A program made the translations under genes and the position numbers. Shown here piece after piece: positions 37,278 to 41,313 of a stretch of 41,313 nucleotides of DNA. The notes under the pieces were generated by a model that saw only the letters and a list, made by a program, of their open reading frames with translations, made no database searches and had not been told where the DNA came from. The stretch is from Actinoplanes sp. TFC3. Lineage in GTDB: Bacteria; Actinomycetota; Actinomycetes; Mycobacteriales; Micromonosporaceae. Location of the stretch: NCBI RefSeq assembly GCF_001553785.1, contig NZ_LOJP01000001.1, positions 5,104,238-5,145,550 on the forward strand. Reading direction: 5' to 3'. How positions within the stretch are numbered: the first letter of the stretch is position 1; each line of letters starts with the position of its first letter.

Positions 37278-38861
37278 GTGGCTGACCCCACAGCCTGGTG
37301 GCGCGACGCCGTCATCTACCAGGTCTATCCGCGCAGTTTCGCCGATTCTGACGGCGATGGCATCGGCGACCTCGGCGGCATTCGCGCGCATCTGCAGCAT
37401 CTGGCCGGGCTCGGTGTCGACGCGATCTGGATGAGCCCCTGGTATCCCTCACCGATGGCCGACGCCGGCTATGACGTGGCGGATTTCCGCGATATCGATC
37501 CGGTTTTCGGCACCCTTGCCGAAGCCGAAGCGCTGATCCGGGACGCCCACGCGGCCGGTATCCGGATGATCGTGGACATCGTTCCGAATCACATCTCCAG
37601 CGCGCACGCCTGGTTCCAGAAGGCGCTGGCCGATCCGGACGCCCCGGAACGCGAGTTGTTCTGGTTCCGGCCCGGGCGGGGACCGGAGGGCGATCAGCTG
37701 CCCACGGACTGGGTCGGGGAGTTCGGCGGGTCGACGTGGACCCGTACTCCCGATGGAGCCTGGTATCTGCACTTGTTCACGCCGCAGCAGCCGGATCTGA
37801 ATTGGGATCACCCGGCGGTGCGTGCGGAGTTCGAGGACATCTTGCGGTTCTGGTTCGACCGTGGGGTGGACGGTATCCGCATCGACTCCGCGGCTCTGCT
37901 GTTCAAGGATCGCGACTTGCCCGCGGTGGTCGAGGGCCGGCCGCACCCGTTTCACGACCTTGATGAGGTGCACGACGTCTACCGGGCCTGGCGCCGGGTT
38001 GCGGACGAATATCCGGATCGGGCGCTGATCGGTGAGGTATGGATGCCCGAGGTGGAGCGCTTCGCAAACTATCTGCGCCCGGACGAACTGCACGCCGCGT
38101 TCAACTTCGATTTTCTGGGGTGCGCCTGGGATGCGACGCTCATGCGCGAATGCGTGGACAGAACCCTCGACGCCCACCGTACGGTCGGAGCGCCGGCAAC
38201 CTGGGTGCTCTCCAATCACGATGTGACCCGCCACGTCACCCGGTACGGCCGCGGCACCACGACTTTCAGTTTCGAGAACAACCTCGACGGCACCCCGGTC
38301 GATTTGGAACTCGGTACCCGCCGGGCCCGCGCCGCCGCGCTTCTGTCGTTGTCCCTGCCCGGTGCCACCTATCTCTATCAGGGCGAAGAACTGGGTCTCT
38401 GGGAGAACGAAAACATTCCGGTCGAGCGCATGCAGGACCCGATGTACGCGCGCCGCGGGCACAGCCGCGACGGGTGCCGGGTGCCGTTGCCCTGGAGCGG
38501 GGACGAACCGCCGTTCGGGTTCTCCGCCACCGAGCCGTGGCTCCCCCAGCCAGCCGAGTGGAAAGACCGAACAGTCCAAGCGCAAACAGGCGACCGGAAC
38601 TCGATGCTTGAGCTGTACCGCTCGGCAATTGGTTTGCGTCGCGGTGAAAGTGGCTTGCATACGCCGGACTTCGCGTGGCTCGGCGATGACGCGGGCGTGC
38701 TCTCGTACCGCCGCGGCTTGGACTTTGCCTGTGTTCTCAACATGTCTCCGGAAGCCGTTGCGCTGCCGGATCGTCACACCGTCCAGCTCGCCAGCAGTCC
38801 TCTCGACGGTGGTCGGCTTCCCCCCGACACCGCCGTCTGGCTGCGCATCCCCCGCACCTGA
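37278..38861 (+). CDS. GH13 alpha-glucosidase
   Basis: A 527-residue cytoplasmic (beta/alpha)8 glycosidase starting at GTG 37278 (MADPTAWWRDAVIYQVYPRS). Catalytic residues: Asp203 (GIRIDSAAL), Glu253 (LIGEVWMPE) and Asp315 (LSNHDVTRHV). The first conserved region is DIVPNHISSAH. The Ile/Ser after the nucleophile and the VPNH region fit actinobacterial alpha-glucosidases of GH13 subfamily 30-like type; the subfamily call is tentative. It is smaller than its homologue at 11421 by 39 residues. It would hydrolyse imported alpha-gluco-oligosaccharides to glucose. It lies 51 bp after the permease, inside the same operon. Confidence 0.93.
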   Translation: MADPTAWWRDAVIYQVYPRSFADSDGDGIGDLGGIRAHLQHLAGLGVDAIWMSPWYPSPMADAGYDVADFRDIDPVFGTLAEAEALIRDAHAAGIRMIVDIVPNHISSAHAWFQKALADPDAPERELFWFRPGRGPEGDQLPTDWVGEFGGSTWTRTPDGAWYLHLFTPQQPDLNWDHPAVRAEFEDILRFWFDRGVDGIRIDSAALLFKDRDLPAVVEGRPHPFHDLDEVHDVYRAWRRVADEYPDRALIGEVWMPEVERFANYLRPDELHAAFNFDFLGCAWDATLMRECVDRTLDAHRTVGAPATWVLSNHDVTRHVTRYGRGTTTFSFENNLDGTPVDLELGTRRARAAALLSLSLPGATYLYQGEELGLWENENIPVERMQDPMYARRGHSRDGCRVPLPWSGDEPPFGFSATEPWLPQPAEWKDRTVQAQTGDRNSMLELYRSAIGLRRGESGLHTPDFAWLGDDAGVLSYRRGLDFACVLNMSPEAVALPDRHTVQLASSPLDGGRLPPDTAVWLRIPRT

Positions 38862-38896
38862 TCGGATCTGATCCGAAACCCGGAAGGGAATCCCCC

Positions 38897-41203
38897 ATGG
38901 CAGCAAAGAGAACGCTCACCGCGCTCGCGCTGTTGGCAACCGCCGTCGCCGTCCCCTGGTCGTCCGCCTCCCCCGCGCAAGCCGCCGGCCTCTCCCCCTT
39001 CGACGTCGCCGGGCGCGGCGCCACCGTGCCGTTCACGGAGCAGGAAGCGGAGAACGCAGCAACCAACGGCACCCGCACCGGTACGAGCCGTTACTACGGA
39101 CAGTTGTCGTCGGAGGCGTCCGGGCGGGAAGCCGTCACCCTCGACGCCACCGGTGAATATGTCGAGTTCACCCTGAGCAAGCCGGCGAACGCGGTCACGT
39201 TCCGTTACAGCATCCCCGATGGGAACAACGGCGCGGGCCGCGACGCGTCGCTGGAGCTGCGGGCGAACGGCACCGTGCTCAAGTCGGTGCCGGTGACCTC
39301 GAAGTACGGCTGGTACTACGGCGGTTATCCGTTCAACAACAACCCGGGCGACACCAACCCGCACCATTTCTACGATGAAGCGCGGACCTTTTTCGGCACC
39401 ACCTACGCTGCCGGAACAAAGATCCGTCTACAAGTTTCTTCGACTGCCCAGTCCCCCACCTTCACCATCGACCTGGCCGACTTCGAGAACGTTCCCGCCG
39501 CCATCGCCAAGCCCGCCGGTGCGATCGACGTGGTCGCTGACTACGGCGCCGACCCGAGCGGCGCGACCGACTCCACCGCCAAGTTCCAGGCCGCGGTCAA
39601 CGCCGGCTCTTCCTCCGGCCGGGTCGTCTACGTGCCGCAAGGAAACTTCACGCTGTACAGCCACGTGATCGTCGACCGGGTGACGCTGGCCGGCGCCGGC
39701 CCCTGGTACACCGTGCTCGGCGGGCGGCACCCGACCCAGCGCAACCTGGCCGCGGGCATCTACGGCAAATACACGACCGAAGGCGGTCCGAGTCAGAACG
39801 TAACCGTAAAAGATCTGGCGGTCATCGGCGACATTCGTGAACGAGTCGATGCCGATCAGGTGAATGCTTTCGGCGGGGCGATGAGCAACTCGGTCATCGA
39901 CAACGTGTGGATGCAGCACACCAAGGTCGGTGCGTGGATGGACGGCCCGATGGACCGCTTCACCATCCGCAACAGCCGGATCCTCGACCAGACCGCCGAT
40001 GGCGTGAACTTCCACATCGGTGTCACAAACTCGACCGTCACCAACACGTTCGTGCGCAACACCGGCGACGACGGCCTGGCCATGTGGGCCGAGAACACGC
40101 CGAACGTGGCGAACTCCTTCACCCACAACACCGTGGTCGCGCCCATTCTGGCCAACAACATCGTCAGCTACGGCGGCCGCGACATCGTCATGACCGACAA
40201 TGTGGTCACCGATACCGTTACCAACGGCGGCGGTATCCACGTGGCGAACCGCTATCCCGGCGTCAACGGGCCGACCGGAGTCGCCGGCACCTGGACGCTC
40301 GCACGCAACACCACCATCCGGGCCGGCAATTCCGACTACAACTGGAATTTCGGCGTCGGCGCCATCTGGTTCGACGCGCTCAACGGCCCGATCACCGGTG
40401 CGGCCATCAACATCACGGACACCGACATCATCGACAGTTCCTACGCCGCGCTGCAGTGGATTGAGGGCCAGTCAAGCGGCATCACGCTGTCAAACGTCAC
40501 CATCCAAGGCGCCGGGACCTACGCGCTGCAGGTGCAAGCGCCGAGCCAGGTCACTTTCAACAATGTACGGGCAACCGGTATCGCCCAGCCGACGCCCATT
40601 CACAACTGTGTCGGCTCGGGTTTCCAGATCACGCGAACCGGCACGAACACCGGGTGGTACACGGACACCCCGTACTGCGGCCCGTGGCCCGCGCCGCAGT
40701 GGAACAACTCCGGCACCACCCCGCCGCCGACCACTCCTCCTACGACGCCTCCCACTACGCCGCCCACTACGCCGCCGCCGGCCACTGGCAATCTCGCGCT
40801 GGGCAGGCCGGCCACTGCGACCGGGCAAGCGGATGTGTACGGTCCGGGTAACGCGGTGGATGGCAACGCGAACACGTATTGGGAAAGCGCAAACAATGCC
40901 TGGCCGCAATCGCTGACGGTCGACTTGGGCCAGAACCGCTCGGTGTCGCGCGTTGTGCTCAAGCTCCCGCCCGCCTCGGCCTGGGGTACGCGTACGCAGA
41001 CATTGTCGGTGCTGGGTTCCGTTAACGGCTCGGTTTACAGCACCGTCAAGGCTTCGGCTGGATACACGTTCAACCCGGCGTCGGGGAACACTGTCACGGT
41101 TTCGTTCCCGGCTACTACGCAGCGGTATCTGCGGCTGACGTTCACCGGCAACACGGGCTGGCCGGCGGGTCAGGTCTCCGAATTCGAGGTCTATTCCTCC
41201 TAG
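38897..41203 (+). CDS. Secreted GH87 mycodextranase-like alpha-glucanase with CBM domains
   Basis: A 768-residue exported enzyme. A signal peptide (1-30, ending ASPAQAA) is followed by a CBM35-like module (about 45-200, FTEQEAENAATNGT onwards). A right-handed beta-helix (205-600) comes next, then a TPP-repeat linker (about 606-630), and a discoidin-type CBM32-like module (631-768, NLALGRPATATGQADVYGPG). The helix carries TADGVNFHIG and TGDDGLAMW. Asp368, Asp391 and Asp392 have the 23- and 24-residue spacing recalled for the catalytic Asp residues of GH87 alpha-1,3-glucanase (D1045, D1068, D1069 in Agl-FH1). Family 87 includes mycodextranase (cutting alternating alpha-1,3/1,4-glucan, nigeran) and alpha-1,3-glucanase. 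It is last in the alpha-glucoside operon, 35 bp after the GH13 gene. Confidence 0.82.
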   Translation: MAAKRTLTALALLATAVAVPWSSASPAQAAGLSPFDVAGRGATVPFTEQEAENAATNGTRTGTSRYYGQLSSEASGREAVTLDATGEYVEFTLSKPANAVTFRYSIPDGNNGAGRDASLELRANGTVLKSVPVTSKYGWYYGGYPFNNNPGDTNPHHFYDEARTFFGTTYAAGTKIRLQVSSTAQSPTFTIDLADFENVPAAIAKPAGAIDVVADYGADPSGATDSTAKFQAAVNAGSSSGRVVYVPQGNFTLYSHVIVDRVTLAGAGPWYTVLGGRHPTQRNLAAGIYGKYTTEGGPSQNVTVKDLAVIGDIRERVDADQVNAFGGAMSNSVIDNVWMQHTKVGAWMDGPMDRFTIRNSRILDQTADGVNFHIGVTNSTVTNTFVRNTGDDGLAMWAENTPNVANSFTHNTVVAPILANNIVSYGGRDIVMTDNVVTDTVTNGGGIHVANRYPGVNGPTGVAGTWTLARNTTIRAGNSDYNWNFGVGAIWFDALNGPITGAAINITDTDIIDSSYAALQWIEGQSSGITLSNVTIQGAGTYALQVQAPSQVTFNNVRATGIAQPTPIHNCVGSGFQITRTGTNTGWYTDTPYCGPWPAPQWNNSGTTPPPTTPPTTPPTTPPTTPPPATGNLALGRPATATGQADVYGPGNAVDGNANTYWESANNAWPQSLTVDLGQNRSVSRVVLKLPPASAWGTRTQTLSVLGSVNGSVYSTVKASAGYTFNPASGNTVTVSFPATTQRYLRLTFTGNTGWPAGQVSEFEVYSS

Positions 41204-41211
41204 GCAGCCCA

Positions 41212-41247
41212 GGGGTGGGCGGCGACTCACCGATCGCCGCCCACCCC
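41212..41247 (+). terminator. 14-bp perfect hairpin after the GH87 gene
   Basis: GGGGTGGGCGGCGA (41212-41225) pairs perfectly with TCGCCGCCCACCCC (41234-41247) across the loop CTCACCGA, 8 bp after the stop. Its last four bases (41244-41247) are also the first four of the larger palindrome, so the two stems compete. Confidence 0.8.
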
Positions 41248-41313
41248 GATCCCCGGTCAGCAGCTCGGGGCCGGCCAGCAAGCCGGCCCCGAGCTGCTGA
41301 CCGGGGATCGGGG
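41244..41313. repeat. 32-bp perfect inverted repeat reaching the last base
   Basis: Two 32-base arms (41244-41275 and 41282-41313) are exact reverse complements around the 6-base spacer CAGCAA. The left arm begins CCCCGATCCCCGGTCAGCAG. The right arm ends exactly at the window end, so the repeat might continue beyond it. It could be a strong bidirectional terminator shared with a downstream converging gene, or a fold-back at an assembly end. Confidence 0.9.

Noticed and set aside
1..41313. tRNA, rRNA, riboswitch or insertion sequence
   Set aside because: No cloverleaf, rRNA block, transposase motif or flanking inverted repeats with target duplication were recognised by eye; a covariance-model scan would be needed to exclude small RNAs.

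Overview
This is a high-GC actinobacterial window. GTG starts are frequent, genes overlap by 4 bp (GTGA/ATGA), several promoters look leaderless, and the gene families are typical of the group. By gene content I would guess Micromonosporaceae (Actinoplanes-like), but that is inference. No rRNA, tRNA, CRISPR array, insertion sequence or phage gene was seen. The two window ends look like possible contig ends: an AT-rich stretch inside a truncated gene on the left, and a perfect 32-bp inverted repeat running to the last base on the right.

Layout. 1-4663: start of a secreted protein running off the left edge, a transglutaminase-like protein, a one-helix membrane protein, a coupled KDPG aldolase/KDG kinase pair (lower Entner-Doudoroff branch), and a quinone oxidoreductase behind a MerR-type promoter dyad. 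4671-10180: a membrane GGDEF-EAL protein, a secreted PGRP-type amidase, a VOC protein and a Nudix hydrolase. 10152-11410: a decayed patch with a tspO pseudogene (three stops and a frameshift), a 48-aa membrane protein and two families of tandem repeats. 11421-18142: a GH13 alpha-glucosidase diverging from a cluster of two GT4 glycosyltransferases, an (alpha/alpha)6-like protein and a GH130 phosphorylase/mannosidase; the last three overlap by 4 bp. 18174-21914: a NarL-type response regulator and its probable histidine kinase separated by a Tat-exported beta-propeller lactonase on the other strand, then a YqeB-like protein. 21926-26765: a methyltransferase, then two tandem paralogous membrane GGDEF proteins, the second with an EAL domain that has lost key residues. 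26872-31788: a Gfo/Idh/MocA oxidoreductase, an NmrA-like protein, and a ychJ-kynU-amidohydrolase operon. 31831-32307: a minimal stand-alone chemoreceptor signalling domain. 32592-41203: an alpha-glucan utilisation locus (LacI regulator, ABC importer without its ATPase, GH13 exo-glucosidase, secreted GH87 mycodextranase-like enzyme) ending in two overlapping hairpins.

How it works together. The right-hand locus reads as a complete pathway. The secreted GH87 enzyme cuts mixed-linkage alpha-glucan (probably fungal wall nigeran or alpha-1,3-glucan), the lipoprotein and two permeases import the oligosaccharides, the cytoplasmic GH13 enzyme releases glucose, and LacI controls the operon through a dyad over the promoter. 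The GT4-GT4-(alpha/alpha)6-GH130 cluster is the best candidate for an uncharacterised system: it combines two sugar transferases with a mannoside phosphorylase/hydrolase. Three GGDEF proteins within 22 kb make cyclic-di-GMP signalling unusually dense here. Decay (tspO, a DUF899 stub) and tandem repeats concentrate between functional blocks.
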